DNA of 7,322 nt, taken from positions 1 to 7,322 of the forward strand of contig WOUX01000043.1 of the NCBI GenBank assembly GCA_009773075.1, in the 5' to 3' direction. A program made the position numbers and the translations under genes. Each line of letters begins with the position of its first letter. The stretch's first letter is position 1. Below the pieces are notes generated by a model that made no database searches, was not told the origin of the DNA, and worked only from the letters and a program-made list of their open reading frames with translations. Below are positions 1 to 4,894 of the stretch, piece by piece. This stretch comes from a bacterium (GTDB lineage Bacteria; Desulfobacterota; UBA8473).

Positions 1-685
1 TATCTACCTTGTAAAAATGCCGCATGAGGACGCCGGAAAGTGCCACACCCAGAATAAGAAATAGAGGAAAATAGTCGGCAGCAAGGGAGATGTATCGAAT
101 CTGTGGAATAACTACCCTTCTGAGGAAAAGGTATGTCACTGCCAGCAAGATGATGATGTCGGTCATATAGAGAGTTGGCACCCCTATCTCGAACAACCCA
201 TCCATACTCGCAAACAGATTCACAAAGAAAGGAATGGGCTCAGTAAAGAACCTCAGATGTCTTATAAGAATCAAGAGAAAAGACCAGTGAAATGCCAATC
301 CTGCCAGCCAAAGCCACTTGGTTCCTCCGTATACAACCCTTGGGCCATCCCGTAATTCGGCTCTTGTATTCCTGAAAAGGGAACGAAATAGAAGTACCTC
401 AAGAGCCATCCTTACTATAACACCTACCGTATTGTAAGGACTCTCAAGATTGTTTGCCTTGATCCATGGATGTGATTTCTGTTGACCACAGGTGGTGGGT
501 ATTCGGAAAGGGACAGGGGCACTGGCCCATTTCCCAACACGATATACGACCCCAACAAGGAAAACGAGAAGAGCCGCATAGGGTATTACAATTCCAAAGA
601 GGGAATTCAAACCTACCACCCCTACTCCCATGAAGACAAGCAAGACAAGTATTACAACCGTGAATAGAGAAAACCATATACCCAT
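1..685 (-). CDS. dsrM: DsrM, membrane cytochrome b subunit of DsrMKJOP (partial, 3' end off window)
   Basis: Reading the minus strand from the ATG at 685-683 gives 228 open codons to the window edge with no stop, so the C-terminus is missing. DsrM is the NarI-like integral membrane subunit of DsrMKJOP, which binds heme b, takes electrons from menaquinol and is thought to pass them via DsrK to the DsrC trisulfide. About six hydrophobic segments are visible (near residues 3-22, 25-48, 85-104, 124-146, 171-189 and 201-222). The motif PVPFRIPTTCGQQ at 57-69 is typical of DsrM. His133 and His143 are ten residues apart in one helix, as in a NarI heme ligand pair; His223 may belong to the second pair. 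The start is fixed by GAGGTGG six bases upstream. An ATG at 695 opens a different frame and is not the start. The rest of dsrMKJOP should follow beyond the left edge. Confidence 0.93.
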   Translation of the reverse strand, partial: MGIWFSLFTVVILVLLVFMGVGVVGLNSLFGIVIPYAALLVFLVGVVYRVGKWASAPVPFRIPTTCGQQKSHPWIKANNLESPYNTVGVIVRMALEVLLFRSLFRNTRAELRDGPRVVYGGTKWLWLAGLAFHWSFLLILIRHLRFFTEPIPFFVNLFASMDGLFEIGVPTLYMTDIIILLAVTYLFLRRVVIPQIRYISLAADYFPLFLILGVALSGVLMRHFYKVD

Positions 686-691
686 TTGCTA

Positions 692-698
692 CCACCTC
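692..698 (-). promoter_or_regulatory. Shine-Dalgarno site of dsrM
   Basis: GAGGTGG on the minus strand lies six bases before the ATG at 685. It supports that start over the out-of-frame ATG at 695, whose frame gives a soluble, cysteine-rich peptide unlike DsrM. Confidence 0.75.
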
Positions 699-704
699 AT
701 TATT

Positions 705-733
705 TCAAGTTAGTTGCGAAGCCCCAAACTTGA
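705..733 (-). other. Small inverted repeat in the gap before dsrM
   Basis: TCAAGTT and AACTTGA (705-711 and 727-733) form a perfect 7-bp stem around a 15-base loop in the 59-base gap between the RsbRD-type gene and dsrM. No T-run follows, so it does not look like an intrinsic terminator. It could be an mRNA processing or stability element, or chance. Confidence 0.3.
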
Positions 734-744
734 TAAGTCATAAG

Positions 745-1278
745 TCAGAATGGAAATATACCCAGTTCCTGTTCTGAAATCTCACCTATCAGATTTACCC
801 TCTTAAGCAAGCTGAAGACCCTATTTTTCACCTCAGCTACCCTGATCTCATAAACCTTCTCCCGGCATTTCATATATGTGTTGAAGGCGAGAAGGGCGAG
901 TTTATCTATTCGGTGTTCAAATTCCAATAACTCCTCAAAGAGCTGATCTTTGCGAATTTCACCTCCCAGTTCCTCTCTCATCGCACTCTTTAAATAAAAG
1001 ACAAATACCACGGCCTGGGCGGGAGAAAAATCCTGAATCGCCCTGATTTTGATAATCCTGTCGAGAAAGTCGGAGAGTTTCTCAGGGTCTCTCCCATGGA
1101 GAAGCTCTTCATATATATACCCTATATCCTGTAATATAGTATTTCCCACCGGATTAGCAAACTGATTCTTTTCCTGCTTCAAAAACCTTGAAGTATCAGT
1201 AGGGTAAGTCTCCAGTATCATGTCAAACCACCTTTTCAGAATGGTGGCCTTCTTTTGTCTCAAAAAATTTCCCAACAT
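745..1278 (-). CDS. Stand-alone RsbRD N-terminal domain protein next to dsrM
   Basis: A 177-residue soluble protein with no signal peptide or membrane segment. The N-terminus (LKRWFDMILETYP near 15-27, FANPVG near 40-45) and the overall helical pattern match the RsbRD N-terminal domain family (globin-like fold), known as the sensing half of RsbR-type stressosome proteins. Here the domain fills the whole protein: no STAS domain, kinase or DNA-binding part follows. The tail from about residue 140 is a charged helix. It starts 30 bases after the OsmC-like gene ends and stops 59 bases before dsrM, so it should share their transcript. From memory, small proteins of this type sit upstream of dsrM in other sulfate reducers. 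A sensory or assembly role for DsrMKJOP is inference only. The start has a weak ribosome site (GTGAG about 14 bases upstream) but begins as the family usually does. Confidence 0.78.
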   Translation of the reverse strand: MLGNFLRQKKATILKRWFDMILETYPTDTSRFLKQEKNQFANPVGNTILQDIGYIYEELLHGRDPEKLSDFLDRIIKIRAIQDFSPAQAVVFVFYLKSAMREELGGEIRKDQLFEELLEFEHRIDKLALLAFNTYMKCREKVYEIRVAEVKNRVFSLLKRVNLIGEISEQELGIFPF

Positions 1279-1308
1279 TTTAGAATAGAACTCACAAAGG
1301 ATTAAAAC

Positions 1309-1701
1309 TTATAACTCTAAATCGATTTCAGGACACTGTACCAATGTATTTCTGATAATACAGTTCTTCCCTGCTCTTAATATAGCCTTAGAACGGGGGC
1401 CTGGATCCTGTGGGAGAGATATATCCCCCACGATACCAGAAATCCTCCGCTCGTTACCTTCTGCAGCAATCTGGAACGTCAAGTCAATCTCCATCCCCTC
1501 GTGGGAGATCTCGGCTGTTTGACAATACCTGGCGATGTGAGCGCCAACACATGATCCCAGGGCTGCAACCAACAATTCGGCTGGCGAAAGGCCTTTATCA
1601 GCCCCCCCATCATCTTTTCCCATGTCCACAAGAAATCGATGGTCCCGTACATTGACCGAAAAACAGAGCCCACCTTCGTGTTTGATATTGACGAGGTCCA
1701 T
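1309..1701 (-). CDS. OsmC/Ohr-family protein, putative thiol-based redox protein
   Basis: A 130-residue protein of the OsmC/Ohr fold. It has the family signature LSPAELLVAALGSC (38-51) with Cys51 and Glu42, and the second conserved cysteine at 114 in a CIIRNTL context, close to the usual C-x-x-x-NTL motif. Two more cysteines are at 60 and 123. Characterised OsmC and Ohr proteins use the two conserved cysteines to reduce organic hydroperoxides, but many members have unknown thiol substrates. Its place between dsrC and dsrM suggests a substrate linked to sulfur, such as a persulfide or polysulfide, or protection of DsrC thiols; this is inference. The start is firm because an in-frame TAA lies three codons upstream (1711-1713). 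The only ribosome site seen, GGGAAG, is just two bases from the ATG, so translation may be modest. Length is slightly below the family norm of about 135-145. Confidence 0.85.
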   Translation of the reverse strand: MDLVNIKHEGGLCFSVNVRDHRFLVDMGKDDGGADKGLSPAELLVAALGSCVGAHIARYCQTAEISHEGMEIDLTFQIAAEGNERRISGIVGDISLPQDPGPRSKAILRAGKNCIIRNTLVQCPEIDLEL

Positions 1702-1803
1702 AACTTCCCGTTAAATCTGTTATCTGTTGATTGTTATCCTTAACCGTGCTTAACTTTTCGCCTGTACTCATGAAGACGGTTATCGGTGAACTATAAACTA
1801 AAA
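1702..1803 (-). other. Gap between dsrC and the OsmC-like gene, with a 7-bp inverted repeat
   Basis: This 102-base AT-rich gap holds TAACCGT/ACGGTTA (1741-1747 and 1776-1782), a perfect 7-bp inverted repeat with a 28-base loop, and two GATAACA-like direct repeats. There is no GC-rich stem with a T-run, so no terminator is called. A TATAAT string overlaps the dsrC stop codon, but no matching -35 box is seen. The gap may mark a transcript processing site between abundant dsrC mRNA and the less abundant downstream genes. Confidence 0.3.
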
Positions 1804-2124
1804 TTATACACAACCGGTAGGCTTGGAAAGTCCTGCCAGTTTGCAGGCCCCTTTTGCTGGCCCTGATGGAAACATTTCGTATATATACTTCAGTTTAAAA
1901 TCACAGTCCTTACAGAGCTTTCTGATCATTGGGGCAATACCATACTGGGTATAGTAATCCCTTATATAATTGATAAGCTTCCAATGGTCTTCCGTAAGTT
2001 CTCCTTCGATACCTTCCACTGCTGCATAACCCTGCGCAAATTCTTTACTCCATTTATCAAGTTCCTGAAGGAAACCATCTTCATCAACTTCGTAGGTCTT
2101 TCCTCCAATTTCAATTTGTGGCAT
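1804..2124 (-). CDS. dsrC: DsrC, sulfur carrier protein of dissimilatory sulfite reductase
   Basis: DsrC is a small soluble protein that docks on DsrAB, receives the sulfur atom from sulfite reduction as a trisulfide between two C-terminal cysteines, and is recycled by DsrMKJOP. The 106-residue protein is full length for the family. It shows the early EVDEDGFL motif (12-19), YGIAPMIRKL (61-70), and the diagnostic arm FPSGPAKGAC with Cys94 followed by KPTGCV with penultimate Cys105. The spacing of eleven between the two cysteines is that of true DsrC rather than TusE/RspA-type relatives that lack the first cysteine. Unusually, Cys71 and Cys74 form an extra CxxC (LCKDC). The start has a strong AGGAGG eight bases upstream, fitting the high expression known for DsrC. 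It follows the nitrilase gene by 90 bases, a gap large enough to hold its own promoter. Confidence 0.97.
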   Translation of the reverse strand: MPQIEIGGKTYEVDEDGFLQELDKWSKEFAQGYAAVEGIEGELTEDHWKLINYIRDYYTQYGIAPMIRKLCKDCDFKLKYIYEMFPSGPAKGACKLAGLSKPTGCV

Positions 2125-2155
2125 ATTTCTTACCTCCTTTTGTTATTTTTTGATC

Positions 2156-2184
2156 GTTATATGTAACCTCAACTAAAAATCTAA
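2156..2184 (-). promoter_or_regulatory. Weak promoter candidate for dsrC
   Basis: On the minus strand a TATAAC box (2156-2161) lies 17 bases after a poor -35 match, TTAGAT (2179-2184), inside the AT-rich gap before dsrC. The -10 box matches consensus at five of six positions but lacks the important last T. It is offered because dsrC is usually expressed more than its neighbours; the sequence support is weak. Confidence 0.2.
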
Positions 2185-2188
2185 TGTA

Positions 2189-2200
2189 TCTGAATTCAGA
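2189..2200. other. Perfect 12-base palindrome upstream of dsrC
   Basis: TCTGAATTCAGA reads identically on both strands and lies 64 bases before the dsrC start, just upstream of the weak promoter candidate. Perfect palindromes of this size can be operator half-sites for a dimeric regulator. A T-run (TTTTT) begins eight bases later on the minus strand, but the stem is AT-rich with no real loop, so a terminator is unlikely. Confidence 0.3.
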
Positions 2201-2214
2201 ATTGTAGGGGCAAC

Positions 2215-3036
2215 TCATGAAACCGAAAGTTCGCCATATATCTCAGGGCGACGACGGTTCAAAAAGAAACCCATTTTACTCTCTCGTACTTTTGTCAGAT
2301 CACTTGCCCTCAAATCAGCTACGACGATCTTCTCCTCCTCGCCATAGGCATCTACTATTATATGACCCTTTGGGTCCAATACCAGTGCCACTCCGGGAAA
2401 CGACCCGCCTTCATCATAGTTGCCTACCTGATTACATGCCACCACAAAAATGCTGTTATCATAAGCACGTGCAGACAGATATCGTAACCATCGTTCCCTT
2501 TTTTCTACGGACGTCTCTCGTGGAGAGGCATAAGGCAGGAAAAGAACCTCTACCCCTCGTAACGCCAGGATAGTGGTCAACTCAGGAAAATGCGTGTCAT
2601 AACAGAGTTCAATGCCAAAGATCGTCTTGACATGTCTATAAGTGGGAAATTCATTGCCGTGGCTGTATATACTCCCCTCATTGGGGGCAAGGTGGAGTTT
2701 CCTGTAGACACTGCCCAGTCCATGGGGTGAGATCACAATATGACTGATAAAAAGGCTGTTCCCATCCCCTCTTTCTATCAGACCACTCAATATTGTTAAC
2801 CCGGTAGATCTGGAAATACTAACTAAGGCATCACTGCTAGGACCGGGAATAGGCTCAGCGTAGGAGCCGATTGTCTCCCGAACACTGTAACCGGTTATAC
2901 TCGCTTCTGGGAAACAGATTACATCAACCCCTTTATCAGCAGCCTCTCTGACAAACGATTCAATTCTCAAAAGGTTATCAGACGTTTTCCCCACAACTGA
3001 ACACATCATCACGGCAGCAACTCGCACATCTTCCAT
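2215..3036 (-). CDS. Nitrilase-superfamily carbon-nitrogen hydrolase in the dsr locus
   Basis: A 273-residue cytoplasmic protein of the carbon-nitrogen hydrolase family, near the usual length of about 260-280. The Glu-Lys-Cys catalytic set is intact: Glu44 in FPEASITGYS, Lys113 in YRKLHL, and Cys145 in ELCYDTHFPE. The supporting glutamate is Glu120. These enzymes mostly hydrolyse amides, or transfer the acyl group, through a cysteine thioester; the substrate cannot be read from sequence. The late RRRPEIYG segment (261-268) is shared with amidase-type members. The gene lies 23 bases after dsrN, an amidotransferase that makes siroamide, and before dsrC. That suggests a substrate linked to siroheme amide chemistry, ammonia or glutamine release, or repair of damaged amide metabolites, all inference. 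No strong ribosome site is seen before the ATG, so translation may be coupled to dsrN. Confidence 0.9.
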   Translation of the reverse strand: MEDVRVAAVMMCSVVGKTSDNLLRIESFVREAADKGVDVICFPEASITGYSVRETIGSYAEPIPGPSSDALVSISRSTGLTILSGLIERGDGNSLFISHIVISPHGLGSVYRKLHLAPNEGSIYSHGNEFPTYRHVKTIFGIELCYDTHFPELTTILALRGVEVLFLPYASPRETSVEKRERWLRYLSARAYDNSIFVVACNQVGNYDEGGSFPGVALVLDPKGHIIVDAYGEEEKIVVADLRASDLTKVRESKMGFFLNRRRPEIYGELSVS

Positions 3037-3059
3037 TCTTAAACCAATATCTACTCTTC

Positions 3060-4526
3060 CTAGAAATTTAGAGCAACGGGTAATTGTCTTCCACAGGAAG
3101 ACGTATCTTCTCTACTCTTATCATGCTTCTGCATATAACAAGCAGCCTGATCGAATAGGCCTCTGGCCCAATTATTTGTTCCTAACGCATGCAAATGAGA
3201 GTATGTAGCCAGTACATTCTTATAGCAGAGTCCATCCCTTCTCCCATCAATACCATTTCCTCGCTTGACTCTAAATGCAGAGGTAAGTCGATCTTTTCCC
3301 CAATCGAGGATTTTCGAATAGTGAAATTCATGGCCACACAAGGTCTCTCCTACCCCAAAATAAGGATTGGGCTTGTCTACCTCCAGGATAGTGTACCCAT
3401 GACCCTCAGGTCTTCCTTGCAAAGCAAAGGTAAGGGGAAGAACTCCCACCATTGGAAATGTCTTCTTTTCAACGATCAGTTGTTCCCCCAAATACATCAG
3501 CCCTCCACACTCAGCATAAACGGGAAGCCCTCTTTCAACAGCCTCACGCAGAGACCTTTTAAAATCTTGATTCAATGCCAACTTCTCGGCATGGGTCTCA
3601 GGGAACCCCCCCCCTATGTAGAGTGCATCTATGGAAGGGAGCTCATTCTGAACAAGGGCATTGCACTCCTCTATTTTCGCCCCAAGCCTTTCCAGGGCTT
3701 CCAGGTTATCAGGATAGTAAAACCAGAAAGCTGAATCCTTAATTACTCCAATCCGTGGCCTTGTTGATGGATTTACAGGCAATCCCTTTTCTTTCATATC
3801 TTCAATGGGATCATTATAACTCAAAAAAGGGGCATCAACTGCAATCTTCCATATTCTCTCTACGTCTATATATAGTTCAACGATCCTTGCAGCTTCATCT
3901 ACAGCTTTCCTGGCCTCTGGGTGTTCCTGAGGCGGAACCAATCCCATATGCCTCTCTGGGAAAAAAGCCCCACCCTTTATTTTGGGAATAGCCCCTAATA
4001 CAGGAACTCCACATTTCTCTTCTATCGCAGTACGCACAATGGATTCGTGACGGTTCCCTGAAATCCGATTCAGGACAACTCCTTTTATAGCAACTTCAGG
4101 ATCGAAATGTTGACAGCCAAGTATCATGGCGGCAACAGTACGTGTTGTCATACTACAATCGACTATCAGGACAACCGGAATCTGAAGCATCTTTGCAAGC
4201 TCGGCGGTGCTATAACTTCCCTGCGGATCCATACCGTCGAAAAGGCCTCTATTGCCCTCCACCAGGGCACCATGGGTTTGGTTAGTATGGACTGAAAAGG
4301 AAGACAAGATGCCCTCTCTTCCCATCAAGAAGGCATCCAGATTGTAACAATGCCGACCAGCTGCCAATCCAAGCCACGCTGCATCTATATAATCAGGACC
4401 CTTTTTAAAAGGAGAAATCGTCTTCCCCTCCTTGCGAAGACAGGCTGCTATCCCTACCGTCAGGAGAGTCTTGCCTGAGTTTCCTCGCAGGGCAGAGAAG
4501 GCTATCCTTGAACAGTTTACGACCAT
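3060..4526 (-). CDS. dsrN: DsrN, glutamine-dependent siroheme amidase (CobB/CbiA-type siroamide synthase)
   Basis: This 488-residue protein belongs to the cobyrinate a,c-diamide synthase (CbiA/CobB) family. In dsr loci the homologue is DsrN, which uses ATP and glutamine to amidate siroheme to siroamide, the DsrAB cofactor. The N-terminal ATPase domain has a P-loop SALRGNSGKT (11-20), KKGPDYID (41-48) and VEGNRGLFDG (89-98). The C-terminal class I glutaminase-like domain (about 258-450) has Cys340 in YAECGGLMYLG, GHEFHYS (398-404) and catalytic His444 in YSHLHA. The position directly after dsrABD matches the dsrABDN order known in sulfate reducers and favours DsrN over cobalamin synthesis; no cobalamin genes are near. 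The frame is open upstream to an ATG at 4634 inside dsrD. I chose 4526 because it leaves seven residues before the first strand; ATGs at 4550 and 4559 are alternatives that would overlap dsrD. Confidence 0.93.
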   Translation of the reverse strand: MVVNCSRIAFSALRGNSGKTLLTVGIAACLRKEGKTISPFKKGPDYIDAAWLGLAAGRHCYNLDAFLMGREGILSSFSVHTNQTHGALVEGNRGLFDGMDPQGSYSTAELAKMLQIPVVLIVDCSMTTRTVAAMILGCQHFDPEVAIKGVVLNRISGNRHESIVRTAIEEKCGVPVLGAIPKIKGGAFFPERHMGLVPPQEHPEARKAVDEAARIVELYIDVERIWKIAVDAPFLSYNDPIEDMKEKGLPVNPSTRPRIGVIKDSAFWFYYPDNLEALERLGAKIEECNALVQNELPSIDALYIGGGFPETHAEKLALNQDFKRSLREAVERGLPVYAECGGLMYLGEQLIVEKKTFPMVGVLPLTFALQGRPEGHGYTILEVDKPNPYFGVGETLCGHEFHYSKILDWGKDRLTSAFRVKRGNGIDGRRDGLCYKNVLATYSHLHALGTNNWARGLFDQAACYMQKHDKSREDTSSCGRQLPVALNF

Positions 4527-4539
4527 TTCTTTACTTTTT

Positions 4540-4779
4540 CTACTCCTCATCCTCAGCATCGTGTTGCTTGCCGGCACCCTTGAGTCCGATGAGTGTAGTA
4601 CTACCACTCGACCAATACTCAAGGAGCCCCTCACTCACCATTTGGTTCACTAGCTTCTTTACGTCCCTTGGCTTTCTGTCTGGAAACATACCATTGAAGT
4701 CTTTCAAATAGAACTTTGTCTTGCCTTTCTTTGCCTTTAATGTATCGAGTATAAGTTCCTTATCCTCTTCGATACCCAT
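4540..4779 (-). CDS. dsrD: DsrD, small winged-helix activator of DsrAB
   Basis: A 79-residue protein, the usual size for DsrD (about 78 in Desulfovibrio). The family core LEYWSSGSTT (53-62) and GLKGAGKQ (65-72) is fully kept, followed by an acidic tail DAEDEE. DsrD has a winged-helix fold once thought to bind DNA; later work showed it to be an allosteric activator that speeds sulfite reduction by DsrAB. It is found mainly with reductive-type dsr and so is a strong marker for sulfate or sulfite reduction here. The start has AGAGGTG four bases upstream (4784-4790). The stop lies 13 bases before the dsrN start. The 115-base structured gap to dsrB could set its level relative to DsrAB. Confidence 0.97.
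   Translation of the reverse strand: MGIEEDKELILDTLKAKKGKTKFYLKDFNGMFPDRKPRDVKKLVNQMVSEGLLEYWSSGSTTLIGLKGAGKQHDAEDEE
4543..4548 (-). promoter_or_regulatory. Probable ribosome site of dsrN inside the dsrD 3' end
   Basis: GAGGAG in the last codons of dsrD lies 16 bases before the chosen dsrN ATG at 4526, longer than the usual 5-10. No closer strong site is seen. This points to translational coupling with dsrD, or to use of a different start. Confidence 0.4.
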
Positions 4780-4801
4780 TTAGCACCTCTTTTCTTTACT
4801 A

Positions 4802-4878
4802 CTCAGGTTTTTAGGCTGTAGGCCGAAGGCTATTAGTCACTGCCTACAGGCTAACTGCCTACAGGCTATCCACCTGAG
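4802..4878 (-). other. Long imperfect hairpin between dsrB and dsrD
   Basis: An outer perfect 7-bp stem, CTCAGGT/ACCTGAG (4802-4808 and 4872-4878), encloses an inner 12-bp stem with one mismatch, TAGGCTGTAGGC/GCCTACAGGCTA (4812-4823 and 4857-4868). In the transcript the 3' side ends 12 bases before the dsrD ribosome site. Such a hairpin may stabilise the 3' end of dsrAB mRNA or partly separate dsrD expression. No T-run follows, so it is not a classic terminator. Confidence 0.55.
4839..4868 (-). repeat. Perfect 15-base tandem duplication
   Basis: ACTGCCTACAGGCTA occurs twice in direct tandem (4839-4853 and 4854-4868, plus-strand reading). Each copy carries the 12-base arm GCCTACAGGCTA that pairs with 4812-4823, so the hairpin has two possible partners. 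Upstream units TAGGCTG, TAGGCCG, AAGGCTA show a loose seven-base period, as if the whole gap grew by slippage of a short unit. Confidence 0.85.
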
Positions 4879-4886
4879 CAGTTAGC
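4850..4886 (-). other. Alternative hairpin competing with the long one
   Basis: GCTAACTGC (4850-4858) and GCAGTTAGC (4878-4886) form a perfect 9-bp stem with a 19-base loop. It exists only because of the junction between the two tandem copies. It uses bases also needed by the long hairpin, so the two folds largely exclude each other. In the transcript this one forms first, directly after the dsrB stop codon. Confidence 0.5.
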
Positions 4887-4894
4887 TCTTTTCT

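Noticed and set aside
444..695. An 83-residue minus-strand frame starting ten bases upstream of the dsrM start
   Set aside because: It is a shifted frame over dsrM. Its product is soluble and cysteine-rich, while the frame from 685 gives an uninterrupted membrane protein with DsrM motifs to the window edge. It is not a sign of a dsrM frameshift.
734..747. Tandem TGACTTA (two seven-base units) at the end of the RsbRD-type gene
   Set aside because: Only two short AT-rich copies, overlapping the stop codon; most likely chance.
1801..1815. TATAAT string overlapping the dsrC stop codon as a promoter for the OsmC-like gene
   Set aside because: No acceptable -35 hexamer at 16-18 bases and no extended -10 TGn; the bases are also constrained by the conserved DsrC C-terminus.
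3189..3734. A 181-residue plus-strand open frame opposite dsrN
   Set aside because: It lies wholly antisense to conserved glutaminase-domain coding sequence, has no recognisable motif and no convincing ribosome site. The same holds for the other plus-strand frames opposite dsrA, dsrB, dsrN, the nitrilase and the OsmC-like gene.
3060..4526. Assignment of the CbiA/CobB-type gene to cobalamin synthesis
   Set aside because: The domain family permits it, but there are no cobalamin genes in the window and the position right after dsrABD is that of dsrN.
4839..4868. Possible start of a CRISPR array in the dsrB-dsrD gap
   Set aside because: The two 15-base units are directly adjacent with no spacer, too short, and only two in number.
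4780..4894. Riboswitch (cobalamin-type) or intrinsic terminator before dsrD
   Set aside because: No B12-box or other known aptamer core was recognised, and no T-run follows the hairpins on the transcribed strand. The hairpins are kept only as generic structures.
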